Assembly: GCF_023078275.1 (NCBI RefSeq)
Contig: NC_062994.1
Coordinates: 8,751,545-8,815,544 of the forward strand
DNA length: 64,000 bases
Source of the DNA: Leguminivora glycinivorella
Lineage: Eukaryota > Arthropoda > Insecta > Lepidoptera > Tortricidae
Reading direction: 5' to 3'
The notes under the pieces were generated by a model that saw only the letters and a program-made list of their open reading frames with translations, was not told the DNA's origin and ran no database searches. Shown here piece by piece: positions 1-12,700 of this stretch; positions within the stretch are counted from its first letter, which is position 1; each line of letters opens with the position of its first letter. Both the position numbers and the translations under genes were made by a program.

Positions 1-75
1 GACTCTGTTCCGTATATGAGTGTCCTACAAGTAAAGGTACCGATAAAAACTCGTCTGGCACTATGAAAAGAGGGA
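1..75 (-). pseudogene. Continuation of the retroelement protease in a shifted frame
   Basis: Reading leftward in a different frame from the gag ORF, the last ~75 bases encode retropepsin-like residues including VPLLVGHS, the segment that normally precedes the C-terminal part of a gypsy protease. The window ends before reverse transcriptase would be reached. The change of frame falls in a G-rich run around position 80-90. Confidence 0.6.
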
Positions 76-1815
76 CTGTAGCACCCACCCCTCAATGGAT
101 ATATCGACGGTACATTTACCTACAGGCTTTACAATACCTTTACCAAAACCATGTAGAACAGGAAGGTCATCAAAACTTATGTTTAAAAACTTATTTGCAT
201 CAGACATCCGCATCATAGTGCATCCCGCGCCGAAATCTATAAAACAAGCAAACTCTCTACCATTTACTAAAGCAGTTTTATAATATTTCTTGTCATCCTT
301 ATTAGGACAGCTAATTAAATTAATCGATTTTTGTTCGGCTACCGATGGTTTATTGTTCGGGTTCTTAGTGTAACAATATTCGGACGAGTGTCCTAGTTTT
401 GAGCACGATTCACATTTCTTTTGCGGTTGCTTGCATTTGAAGCTCGGGTGACCTTCCTCTCCACAGTTATAACATTTTAAAACCTTATTATCTTTATTAG
501 TTTTCACGAACGGTTTTGATTTTGCCGTCGAATCAGAAGCAGAAGATGGTTTAGTGTAGGGTCTCTCAGATCTTTTAATTGATTTTACACTCCGCAAATA
601 AACTAATAATTTATCTGGATCAGTAAATTGAGCAGCTTCTGCTCCTGTTCGTACGGACCTATCATCAATACCCAGTAAGATACAATCTACGGCGTCTTTT
701 CCGGACAATCTACATCTATGTAACAAAATCATTTTATCGTAAAAATAATTCTCAAGTGAATCACCGAATTTTGCTCGCAAGTTTAACATTTCGGTTAATA
801 AAATACCGTAATTTTCAATACTTGGAAAAGCAGTTTTTAATTTAACCTGCCACTCTTCCCATGTATATTTCATACTAGGTAAGGACTGGTACCAACGCTG
901 GGCTACCCCGCTTAATTTAGGCAACGCATAGTGGAGTACTTCGGGTTCAGACCAATTATAGATAGCAGCACACTCGTTCACTTTATTAAGCCACATATCT
1001 ATAGTTTGACTACTTTTGCTTGGATCAAACTCCGGAACTGCGCTGGTAGCAACAGGATATCTCACAGATGACTTAGAGTTAGCATTTTCAGCTTTCATTA
1101 TTTTAATAAATTCTTTAAATACGTCTGCTACATCCTGCGGCTCACCGCGCTGCTCAGAAATGAAAGACTGCGTTTGATTGTTGCTGCCATCTACAATTTC
1201 GTTATTTTGAACTCGATTTAAATGAGAAGGCAATAGAATCATACTCGCGTTCTCATTTGAACTACTATTATTTGCATTTGTTTGTCCGGCATGAGACCTA
1301 GTCATTGAGATACGAGGTTGCAATCGATTACCTCCCCTAGCCCTATCGTACCGCTCATCATCCATATGTGGACTACGAGATCTACCGTTATGCAAAGCTT
1401 CGGTCGTCCTTCGGTTCACACTACGAGATCTCCGACCTCCACTTCGGCTACCCCGGAGCCTAGCATAATACCTATGTTCACTAATCGTTCTGCGACTGCT
1501 TCTACGATGACTACATGAACGTCTCGTACCTCTGGAACGGCTGCGTGTTGGTCGCTCCGCTGTGCGTCGACACCGTGACCTCCCGTGGTCCCTCCGGTGG
1601 CTGCACGTTCGGTAGGAGTCCCGCCGCTGCCGGCTGCGTGACCTGGAGCCGCGCCGCTGCTGGCTGCGTGACCTCCTGGAGCCGTGACTGCGCCGGTCGT
1701 CCGGTGGCCGGCTGCGCCGCCGACTCTGCCTCTGCTGGCGCCCTCCGCCCTCATCTGGCGTCGCCAGTCGTCGCTCAGTGGGTGTCTCGTTCATGGCTGA
1801 AACGGATAATTGCAT
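61..1815 (-). pseudogene. Ty3/gypsy-type retroelement gag with start of protease, degenerate
   Basis: This 584-codon frame runs leftward. Its first ~165 residues are very rich in Arg/Ser (SR-like). A capsid-type region at ~255-410 contains the W-rich segment expected of retrotransposon gag. Two CCHC zinc knuckles follow at ~447-482 (CYNCGEEGHPSFKC, then CESCSKLGHSSEYC), so it is a nucleic-acid-binding structural polyprotein. An aspartic-protease start lies near residue 525 (ACFIDFGAGCT). The catalytic triad reads DFG instead of the DTG/DSG of active retropepsins, which suggests loss of activity. The frame closes at position 61 while protease-like sequence continues in another frame to the window edge, so there is a frameshift, either a mutation or a recoding site. 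It lies upstream of the UBXN4 exons, probably in an intron of that gene. No LTR or primer-binding site was located. Confidence 0.85.
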
Positions 1816-2671
1816 CGGACATGTAATGTTCTCATTACGCTTTCGTTTTAAACTAGTTTATACTTTAATCAATAAATCAATCGGTATCGTTTCATTTCCC
1901 TTGTGATTGCATACACTCTACAGGGTAAGTACGCCACTTAGGCTACGCACACACCACTATAATAACTCTTAATTAAAAACAAAAGACAGCCACACAAAAG
2001 TGTTAAGTACAAAGATTCAATTTGAAAGTTAATTGCAAATTAATGTAACAAAATCTAGAATGCGATTTATTTTGTTGCTCGGACTTATTTTTCTATCATT
2101 AAATATGTAGGTACTTTTAAATCTATTTCATATTTTAATTAAAACATAATTCATATGATATTTTCGACTTCCAAGCATACACAAGTAAACACGTACTTGC
2201 TACACAATATTATTCTCACTTATTGATTACGCTACAGTATATTTGTAATTTTATTGCTTTGAGTTTCACTCGATTGATATATTAACACAATAATAAGTAC
2301 TAACAGCAATGTACTCGTGTACTAGTACGGTACATTTTCGTTACACCATCCGTCGTTGATTTTTGAACACTTAACGGACACAATAAAATAAGTAAAGAAA
2401 AAAAATGATGTACCTTTTCTAGTGAGCCAGTATCACATCCCACCTTCTGAAGCTGTTAACTATCGATGACAAAGGATGGCAGCCGACGATGGTGAATTCC
2501 AAATAAAACTGAGAAATCTATGACACGTGTTTATTCACAAAACGTTTAGATGTTAACACCTTGAATTATTCCACAGTAATGGCCGTCGAATCACATTATT
2601 CTAGGCTTTTATATTTTTACCAATTATTAAAAAGTATCATTGCCATAAATAATTAAACCAATCTACCTTCG
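1816..2671. other. AT-rich gene-free stretch right of the gag ORF
   Basis: No coding signal is visible. For the leftward retroelement this is where the 5' leader and LTR should lie, but no convincing TG...CA boundary or tRNA-complementary primer site could be picked by eye. It may equally be UBXN4 intron sequence. Confidence 0.4.
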
Positions 2672-2930
2672 ACCTTCCTTACATTAATAAAGCCATGAGA
2701 ATAAGTGGGTACAACTATACCGATATATTCTAAAACACCCGCAGCTTATTCAACTTGTATTTATGAAAGTTAACACATATACATAGAAAACATCCATGAC
2801 TCAGGAACAAATATCTGTGTTCATCACACAAATAAATGCCCTTACCGGGATTCGAACCCAGGACCGCGGCTCAGCAGGCAGGGTCACTACCGACGGAGCC
2901 AGACCGGTCGTCATTAAGTAACACTTAATT
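2672..2930 (-). mobile_element. tRNA-derived SINE (lepidopteran type)
   Basis: Read on the minus strand, it begins with an A-box-like head (ACGACCGGTCTGGC), then a B box (GGTTCGAATCC) near 2850. A body follows (GGGCATTTATTTGTGTGATG), then the trailing part of the element. The same family recurs at 11357, 15172, 22440, 61372 and 63636. Confidence 0.75.
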
Positions 2931-3109
2931 TTCTTTATTGTCATCTTTATTTCCAGGAGCAAGAAGCCCACGGGATGAATCCACGTAAAAGTAACGTGAG
3001 TCACGACTTTATTGAGTGTTTATTTGAACTACAGCTGCAAATGAAAGGATCTATGCTTAGATCGGGAAAGTAACACTTAAGAGTTTTGAATGATTCACGG
3101 TTATTTTCA

Positions 3110-3205
3110 TTAGACTTATATTGACCGGGATATAGACCGTGATTACCTTTTTGAAAAAAATCAAAAAGGTAATCACGGTCTATATCCCGGTCAATATAAG
3201 TCTAA
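3110..3205. mobile_element. Palindromic MITE with ~45-bp perfect arms
   Basis: The left arm starts TTAGACTTATATTGACCGGG and the right arm is its exact reverse complement; only six A residues separate them. A related but larger palindrome with the same outer sequence lies at 46947-47074. Confidence 0.85.
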
Positions 3206-3264
3206 AGTAACACTTATTTAGAGATAGAATATCATTTGAACTTGCATCGTGAATAAACGGAACA

Positions 3265-3501
3265 CAACACTTTAAGTTCTCGCGCTTAGTACACATTTTA
3301 AAGTCACATACAGGATTATATTTATTTGTCTACCCCGAACATTTATATAAATTAATATCGGGTAGTTTTGTGGTGTTTACATCTCCGGTGACACTTTGCT
3401 GGGACGTCAGTCTTCCGCGACCACGGCCAGTGCAACCTGGCCGAAACGTTGGGAAAAAAGGTAAAATAATGTTAATTAATCGCGTTCGACCTGTATGTGA
3501 C
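3265..3501 (+). mobile_element. Penelope-like terminal repeat (pLTR) copy with truncated left arm
   Basis: It shares its whole right part with the inverted-repeat element at 17376-17743, including the CGACCACGGCCAG stem-loop and CGAAACGTTGGG. It is flanked by a near-perfect 12-bp duplication (ATAAACGGAACA at 3253, ATAAATGGAACA at 3502). Assignment to Penelope-like elements rests on the motif shared with the GIY-YIG-bearing copy at 8899-9623. Confidence 0.6.
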
Positions 3502-3616
3502 ATAAATGGAACATGCCATAAAATCGTGACTCACGTTACTCTTGCAGCGGATTGACCCCACGGTGTATATCATGGTAGTACAAAAATATATGCAACAATG
3601 GACTTTTTTTTTACAG

Positions 3617-3733
3617 GAACCGGAAGAGAAGCTGGCAGCGTCAGAGAGCACTTTAAGCGCAGAAGAGAAGATGGAACGCGCCAAGGCTCTTATTGAGGCT
3701 AAGAGGAAGGAGAAAGCTGAGAAAGAGAAACAG
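3617..3733 (+). CDS. UBXN4: UBXN4 coiled-coil exon (first in window)
   Basis: Acceptor TTTTTTTACAG and donor CAG|GTAAGA bracket 39 codons in phase 0. It encodes the start of the charged coiled coil (EPEEKLAASES, then LSAEEKMERAKALIEAKRKE). Confidence 0.85.
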
Positions 3734-6700
3734 GTAAGAATTTTGAGGATTTAAAAAAGGTTGTGTAACTGCCCAGTGCGGTGACGGGTTGAGAATTTCA
3801 CCACCCCCTTTCTTCCCGTGGGTGCCGTAGAAGGCGACTGTGGGATATGGGTTGAATTATGGCGTAGGCGAGAGGCTGGCAACCTGTCACAGTTTCGTTT
3901 TCTTTTTACCCCTTATTTGCCAAGAGTGGCCGATCAGCAAACAATCGGTCTGGTAAATTTATCAATGCTATCAAACAACTCTATTGGTGCCCTAACACCT
4001 TAAGACGATACGATACAGGTCAATTCTCCATACAAACGCTCTCGACTATTTCCTCCCTGGCTTTTTGAAGATAGAGCGATGATTTTTTCAATACAGATTA
4101 TTATTATTTTTATCTGTGTCGGACCGTTTTGATTTTTTTGCTATTTTTAATTTAAAAAACGTTAGAGCCCATCAAAAATTTCTAAAAACGACCTTTTTCA
4201 ATATGGCTCAAAAAAAGGTGTGATACTCAAGATCGGTAACAATTAGCCTAGAAATCTAAACGGTCCGACACAGATCATTTCATTGTTATTCAGATTCTCA
4301 AATTTCGTTCCGATTAAATAAGTTTTGAAGGAGGAAACAGTCGAGAGCTGAACCTCAATTTTAAAGATTTTTACGCAATATTTTTTAACTGAGTTGTTCT
4401 TAATGGACATTTTTTTTCGATAAATCTGGTTTTAATAACACTAGTATATTTTGAAATTCCCAAATTGAAAGGGGGGGGGCTCCTTTCCATTTTAGCATTT
4501 TCGCTCCTGTAGCGTCTTGAAAAAGGGTAAATAATATAATCTACCTCCTTCAAACAAATCTGATTAGTTCAGACAGACATATGGACAAGTAGATTAGTCC
4601 TATAGATAGATAGATAAGTAACTTTATTTGTATCCACAACACAACATACAAAGGCTTACAATAAACAGGAAATAACCTAATCACAAAATTAAAATTTTGA
4701 AAAAAACCCCGACCGCGACATAGTGGACCGATTTTCATGAAACGTGGCTAAGAACACTCCCGACTAACTCAGATTTCAGACAAAATAACTAAATCCAAAT
4801 CGGTTCATCCGTTCGGGAGCTACGATGCCACAGACAGACACACACACACACAGACAGACAGACAGACAGACGGACGGACGGACGGACGGACGGACGGACG
4901 GACGGACGGACAGACAGACACGTCAAACTTATAACACCCCTCCCCTTCGTTTTTGCGTCGGGGGTTAAAAAAAATGTGAGTACACCGCTTAACCCTCCCC
5001 TTCGTTTTTGTTATTTGTTTTACAAGGGGCAAAGTAGTTGTTTAACCGGGGTACCTGAGCAAGCGAAAGAAAAAAATGTGAGTACACCGCTTAACTAAAC
5101 AAATAAAAAAGAAATAAAATTATAAAGAAACGTGGCGTGGTACAAAAAGAGTTTCCGTTTTTTCTTTTTGGGGTATGGAACCCTTAAAATCATTTAATAT
5201 GCATTTGTTATTTATTTGACAAAACTTTTTTTTTTTAATTTTTTTATTTTATTTAGAACACAAACAGTCACATAAACAAATGAGTTGGTGTACTAAAATG
5301 TATGTACTAAGTAATTTGGATAAAAAAAGACCTGGAGGTTCATTACTGAAAATAAAGATTGTTAACATACTAACAACAAAAATAGGTATGTAAGCTAATA
5401 GGTAAGCAAACAAAAGAAATCATGAACAGTAGGTAATACATAAGAAATTTTACAGTCATTAGACTAAATACATTTTCTTTACTACGATCGGACTTTGTGT
5501 TTGTTGTATTATTACATGCTCAAAAACGATTGTGAAGTTTCATTGGTTCTCTTTCTTTTATATAGTTAGAAAAGAGAAAGAAAAAGAGCGTCGCAACGTC
5601 GGGCAAGGGGTCGCGGAGCTCAAGAAATGGCAGGCGGAGCAGGAACTCAAACAATTGCAGGTAATGTAACTGTCTCCCTCTTTTTGTACGCTGTCTCACC
5701 TCCACAAGTCACCAATCATTGCATGCAATAAACTAACAATATTTACATATTACTTACATAATAATAATTAAAATGTTGGGATGTGACTACCCCATCGCCC
5801 ACTGGTGTTACCAGTGCAATCAGTCAACGCAGGACAGCTTGTGGCGAGCTGTTGGGGAACAGCGACCCCACGTACCCGAGTGCTCCTGGGGAGTTCTGTT
5901 ACCCGTAAGGCGGGTGGGTGGGACAGTACTCTCTACCTCTGGCTTGCCTTGGCTGGCCGTCCAGAGTGGAGTCGTTAGGGCTACATGCCCCAGGGGTGGA
6001 AGTGAAAAATTTGCATAAGACGCGAGTTGGTACAGTGGCTTAACGGCCACTGGGCAGAAAGCGGTGTACACCTCTCGACACTCTTGAGTTCTCACACCGG
6101 TGTTGCCCTTGAGCCATCTTGGATGTCGCTTTTTGTGGGGGCCCATCTTTTGGGGAAGATTCACCGTCTGCCGGAAATAAAATTGGATACCGTTTTATTA
6201 GGCAGGCGTCCGGTTTTTTATCCATAGCCCAGTATTCAGTCCATCTCTTTCATCCAATAGCTCAGTTCATTTTAGATTCCATTAACTCTCAAATAGTCCT
6301 TAGTCCTTACACCCTGGCGGGTGTCCCATGATACGGGCAAGGGAAACATCCGCTCGGTGTACCCCTTACATTTCATTACAGTGTCAAAAGGGCCTCTACG
6401 TTGGCTTCGGCCCCGCGCACGCCTCCCAAAGGTCCGGAACGTTCCGTGATGGGAAAGACAGAATAAGAATAAATTTATTTCATAGAAAAATGTCTAAAAT
6501 TAAAACAATAACAATCCCAATATTGGCTTCGGTTACCGCGAGTTACTCATGAAATAAAACAATGGAAACGGATTAAATCGCGTATAATTATAATTACATA
6601 CATACATACAATGACGCCTATATCCCAGAGGGGTAGGCAGAAATCACGGATTTCCATTTACTACGATCCTGACAAATCACTTTCGCTTCACACACTTTCA

Positions 6701-9700
6701 TAACGTTTCTCATACACGCTCATACATAACGCATAATTATATATTTATAATTCATCCCGACGTTTCGAAACACTTTACATCGTTCATTTCATGAATAACA
6801 ATTCTCTTAAATAATGCTTAAAAACTATAAATACAATAAACATGGTTTAGAAAAGACATACTCTTAAATGATGAAGTGTCGAGTGGATGTAGATGTGGTG
6901 ACAAAGATTGAGATGGGTATGTTAAGGTGGTTCGGGCATGTAGAGAGGATGGATGAGAGGAGAGTAACGAAGAAAGTAAATGAAAAAAGAGGGTCAGTTG
7001 GAAGTGGAAGACCTAGGCGAACTTTTCTTGTTCAAATCGGGGAAATATTGCAAAAAGGCCAGGTCAAAAGTACTCGAAACCGGCGAGCGTGTATGAGAAA
7101 CGTTATGAAAGTGTGTGAAGCAAAAGAGGTTTGTCAGGATCGTAGTAAATGGAAATCCGTGATCTCTGCCTACCCCTCTGGGAAACAGGCGTGATGGTAT
7201 GTATGTATGTTCGTATACAGAGTGTAACAAAAATGGTGGTGATCCGTTTAAGGGCGTACTCAGTATCGTATTCTTATCAGGAAAAAGTAGAAGAAAATTT
7301 TTTTTCGCTAAAAAAATTTTCACTTTTGTATGAGCCGGGCCGCGCGAATCGGTCGAATCTCCATACAAAGATAAAAAAATTTTTTGCGAAAAAAATTTTT
7401 TATCCTACTTTTTCCTGATGAGAATACGATACTGAATACGCCCTTAAACGGATCACTACCATTTTTGTTACACCCTGTACTCGTAAATAACAAATGTGGA
7501 AATGAAAATAAGATTGGGTATTTCCAAATTCGATTTGGCAACACGTTAAATGTTTAACGCTGTCAATTGGAAGTCTCATTAGTAGTATCACTTCAATGAT
7601 TTGTAATCTAGTCTGTATTAACAGGAAGATCGCAAACGCGAAAAGATGGAGAACAACCTCGCCAGACAACGCATCTTGGAGCAGATTGCTCAAGACCGCG
7701 CCGAGAGACGCGCCAGGGACGTACCGCCACAAGAGTGCCAGCGCAGGGAGACTACCGCACCAGCTAGTAAGTACACGTGCCGGGAGGGGTAGGCAGAGCA
7801 CAGGACCGCGCCGAGAGACGCGCCAGGGAGCTCCCGCCGCAAGAGTGCCAGCGCAGGGAGACTACCGCACCAGCTAGTAAGTAGACGAGCAAGGAGGGGT
7901 AGGCAGAGCACAGGACCGCGCCGAGAGACGCGCCAGGGACGTCCCGCGCCAGGGACGTCCCGCCACAGGAATTCCAGCGCAGAGAGACTACCGCACCAGC
8001 TAGTAAGTACACGTGCATAAACTCACGCTTATAGTACCAATAGGGGTAGACAGATCACATGGAACCCTAAAGGGATAGGCAGAGCACATTAAACCCAAAG
8101 GGGGTAGGCAGAGAACATGAAACAACTCAAGTTTCAGTGGCATTCTTAGAAATTAAGGGGTTGAAAGAAAAATCGTGATGTCGCAGTGACAGGTTGCTAA
8201 CCCAACTACCTAACGCGCCAGGGAGCTCCCGCCGCAAGAGTGCCAGCGCAGAGAGATTACCGCACCAGCTAGTAAGTACGCGTGCCAGGAGGGGTAGGCA
8301 GAGCACGACCGCGCCGAGAGACGCGCCAGGGAGCTCCCGCCGCAAGAGTGCCAGCGCAGAGAGACTACCGCACCAGCTAGTAAGTACACGTGCCAGGAGG
8401 GGTAGGAAGAACACAGGACCGCGCCGAGAGACGCGCCAGGGACGTCCCGCCGCAGGAGTGCCAGCGCAGGGAGACTACCGCACCAGCTAGTAAGTACGCG
8501 TGCCAGGAGGGGTAGGCAGAGCACAGGACCGCGCCGAGAGACGCGCCAGGGAGCTCCCGCCGCAAGAGTGCCAGCGCAGAGAGACTACCGCACCAACAAG
8601 TAAGTACGCGTGCCAGGAGGGGTAGGCAGAGCACAGGACCGCGCCGAGAGACGCGCCAGGGACGTCCCGCCACAGGAGTGCCAGCGCAGAGAGACTACCG
8701 CACCAGCTAGTGAGTACACGTGCATAAACTCACGCTTATAGTACCAAGAGGGGTAGACAGATCACATGGAACCCTAAAGGGATAGGCAGAGCACATTAAA
8801 CCCAAAGGGGGTAGGCAGAGAACATGAAACAACTCAAGTTTCAGTGGAATTCTTAGAAATTAAGGGGTTGAAAGAAAAATCGTGACATCGCAGTGACATA
8901 ATTATTTTTAAAAAACCGGGACTTAATCGCGTATAACTACATATTAAACTGACCTCCAACGTTTCAAGGACGGCGTTGTCCCCGTGGTCTCGGAGAAGAC
9001 TGGGTTGAAATGACATCAACACCTTCTGACAGCCGCGCGAGTTTTTCGAACTACCCGCACTTGGTTTTGATTATCAACTTGAACTGTTTGCGCACTAGGG
9101 ATGTTACTCTGTCGACATACAACACTGACGATATTCGATTTAACGACTGTCGATATTATTTTCGGCTTACACTTATTAATGACAGGATTCCATGTGGATG
9201 AGATCCTAAAACCTTCGTCCCGATTGAAATTGCGATGTTTTTTGATTTCAATGGCTTCACGCACTTTTCTACTGTAGAAATGGCGTTCCGTGGAAAGGAC
9301 TTTAGGGTCATGTAGTTCGATCCAGTGGTTTGGCCCTGACTCTAACAAATGTTCAGCCACGGCAGACTTGTTGACCTGACGATTTTTCACAGCCGCGATG
9401 TGCTACTTTACCCTTTCTTCTATGGTGCGCTTAGTTTCTCCAATGTAGGAGCTACCACAACTGCAATCAATTTTATAAACGCCAGATGATTGAAACGGTA
9501 TAACGTCCTTAGGTGATCTTAGGCTTCCTGCAACTTTGGATAATGGCGTGTACACCGTCTTTATAGAGTACTTTCCTTTTTTAAATAATTATGTGTAATA
9601 ATCGTGAAAGTTTAAATCAGTGTATCGCAGTGACAGGTTGCTAACCCAAACCAGCAGTCGACTTCTACGATACCCACGGGAGGAAAGGTGGGGAAAGTCT

Positions 9701-12700
9701 TAACCCAGACACGGAGATTAGTAAGAACTGACATATATAACACAGACATACATTTTGGGGCAAAGCGCCAGAAAAGTGCCAGCGCAGAGAGACTACCGCA
9801 CCAGCTAGTAAGTACACGTGCATAAACTCACGCCTGTATTTCCAAACGGGGTAGACAGAAGCACAAGAAACAGCTTCGGGGAGTGTGCTCGAAAGCTACA
9901 CGAGCTTATTCCACCGTCCCCATTCTACCATCGGACTCTTAGGGCCCGTTGCATCAAACCATCTGTCACCGTTAAAGCGTTCGTTAAATTTTATTGTATG
10001 GGAAGTTCCATAGTCGTCTGCTGCGTGACGATGACACACCTCGGACACTCACACTGGCGATCAAATACATGAATCGGCGCGTTCCTAGCACACAGTCGAA
10101 GCTCGTGTAGGTGAACGTGTACTATGCTTGTATGAGTGAGATATGACAGGTCGACGGTTCGTGTTTTTGACAGGCGGTAACTGCGAGGTAACCGAGAGGG
10201 GGTGGGCGGCACTTTCAGCGGGGAGCGAGAGTGGCCTGTCATAGTCGGCCTGTCATATTTCACTCATACAAGCATAGTACGCGTTCACCTACACGAGCTT
10301 AGACTGTGTGCTAGGAACGCACCTTTTTCATATATTTGATCGCCAGTGTCCGAGGTGTGCCCATCCATACTGTAGTTCATCGGAAATACCTCGTACCGGA
10401 TCGTCCGTCTGTTATTGATGCCTTTCTGTTAAATACACTTGTTTTTTTTTACAGCATCAGGCGACGGTGCCCTCCAAGCTCGCGTACAATTCAAGTTGCC
10501 AGACGGCACCACCCATACAAATCACTTCCCCGCGGAGGCGCGACTGGCCGAAGTGCACCAATATGTCGCCGACAACCTCGACGTAAGTATAGTTAACCGG
10601 GGCGAGTAGGGATACCTGGGGTGAATAGAGATACTTAGGGTGCCATGACTTTTTAGGGTTCCGTAGTCAAGTTATTATACACCGTGTTTCACTTAACACT
10701 AAAAACCTAAAAACAGTTTGTTCAGAATCGAGAGTAGAATCGATTCAGCTATATCTTGATGGGGGTAATATTTTTATTTAAATTTGTATTATTAGTTATT
10801 TTTTACGTGCCTATTCTATTGTACCCGTAAGACAACATTGTTTATATCGCATTGCTAGAGGTTGTTTACCTTTTTCAGTATTTAGGGGTATTAATACTGG
10901 CTGGTTACTTGGACGATTATTTTTTCGCTACGAGTTTGACGTTGTTTGTCAGTTTAATCTTAATGTTTATCATAAGTCATAACAAATTGAACTCGTACCT
11001 AATTACAACCTTGTCATTTTAAACATTGGGTTTAAATTTGATTACCTGTCCAATTTGAAGTTTACTGTGACAAAGCTTTAAAGTGTTTTACAGTGACATC
11101 TTAGCTGTCTATTGGTAAACCTTATGTCGTTGCAGTAACGTACACAAATAAATAGTTTTGTGGTTTAAGGTGGAAGTTAGCAATTATTTTATTGAGTGTA
11201 GAGCTAAAAGTCAAGTAGAGCTGTACAAAAAATTAAAAATTCAATTTAAAAAAAAGTAACCATCAGATTAAAATATGAATACTCTAGATGAGTTTAAAAA
11301 AATAAAAATCAGTTGGGGTGTCTGAGGCTTTGAGTGTTACCGGAAACACGGTGTATAAGTGTTTGTATATTCTGTATATCGTTGTCTGAGTACCCACAAC
11401 ACAAGCCTTCTTGAGCTTACCGTGGGACTCAGTCAATCTGTGTAAGAATGTCCTATAATATTTATATTTATTTATATTAACATGTCATGTACTGTACGTT
11501 TTAAAGGTCCCCAAATTTTCAAAGTGCCGCTACGACACATTATAAGAATAAAAACTTTTTACAAAAAAATACAACTGACTTCAAAAAGAACAATCATCAT
11601 CATGACGTTCACTTTATGAAAGTGCTAGAGTCTGGCTAATGAAAGTTGATCCCGAAAAAACGTGGCAATTTCAAAAAAATTGGAGCCGGCAACACATTGA
11701 TAACATGGTTTCTTTTTTATTATTTCTAATTTATTTACAGCACTTACTTTACTAATTTTTATGGTGTTATTCATTATTATTTATAGATTTCGCTATTAAC
11801 TTTTACCAAAATTCGTTAAAGTGACAGTCACACTGACAGATGACAATCGATGATATGACATCCAGAGTTGCTGTTTTAAAAAAATACTGGGTTCAACTTT
11901 CATTAGCCAGACTCTAGTTTTCGAGAGAAACTACTCGAGTTACTTAAGAAAACACCGAAATCACCATACATGTGCCTTTATAAATTGAGTAGTTCCCTCA
12001 ACTCTTCATGGATCCCATCATCAGAACTGCTCCAGATTAATATGGGACCACCTTGGAGGTAGCTCCTTTCAAAAAAATCTCGTATCTCACGCTGCTCCTC
12101 AAAGTTAAAACGCAGTAAGTCTATATGCATTCCATACATACTTACTACAACTTTCTTTTCATTGACAGACGAAGATACAAGTTTTTTTAAAAAGTAGTGA
12201 CTTACTTTTGACTTAAAGTCCTATATCCCCTAAGTGGGGCAGAGGGCGTCCACAGTGCGCCGCCACCTCGATCGGTCTTGAGCTTTGTGCTTCAATTCGC
12301 TCCAAGTCTTTCCAATAGCCTTAGCCTCTGCAATAATAGTCCGTCGCCAAGTTTGCTTTGGACGGCAACTTTTTTTTTTTTTAACCTCCTTTATTTTCAG
12401 TAAAGAAGTCGGTTAAAAATAAGGCTAATTAAAATATCTATACTACTTTGATATAACATCGTACTTTAACAAACTCTTTTTTACAGTTACCCACCGCCCA
12501 ATTCTCATTATGGCTGGCGTTCCCTCGCCGAGAGCTGACCGACACGGAAGCGACACTGAGGCGACTCGAACTAGCCCGTCTGCGGCTTTGCTCGTGTTGC
12601 CACGGGTTACTGTGCCGGCCAGACCTAGCACTTTCGGGAACATTATAGGTAAGTCGACACATGAGCGACGTAGAAGCGACACGTCATCGACATAGTAGCG

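Noticed and set aside
1318..1826. Plus-strand ORFs rich in Cys/Gly/Ala
   Set aside because: Antisense of the SR-rich gag N-terminus; codon composition explains them.
7690..8673. Several overlapping ORFs of 70-130 codons on both strands
   Set aside because: They are frames through the 110-bp array and repeat the same peptide; only the + strand exon 7625-7766 has splice and homology support.
7694..8700. CRISPR-like array
   Set aside because: Repeats are 110 bp with no unique spacers, derive from an exon, and the genome is eukaryotic.
8921..9010. Canonical hammerhead ribozyme
   Set aside because: The CUGANGA block is absent in all copies, so only a related-looking motif is reported.
10336..10596. 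86-codon + ORF over the UBX exon
   Set aside because: Wrong frame relative to VQFKLPDG; the exon frame is supported by homology and phase.
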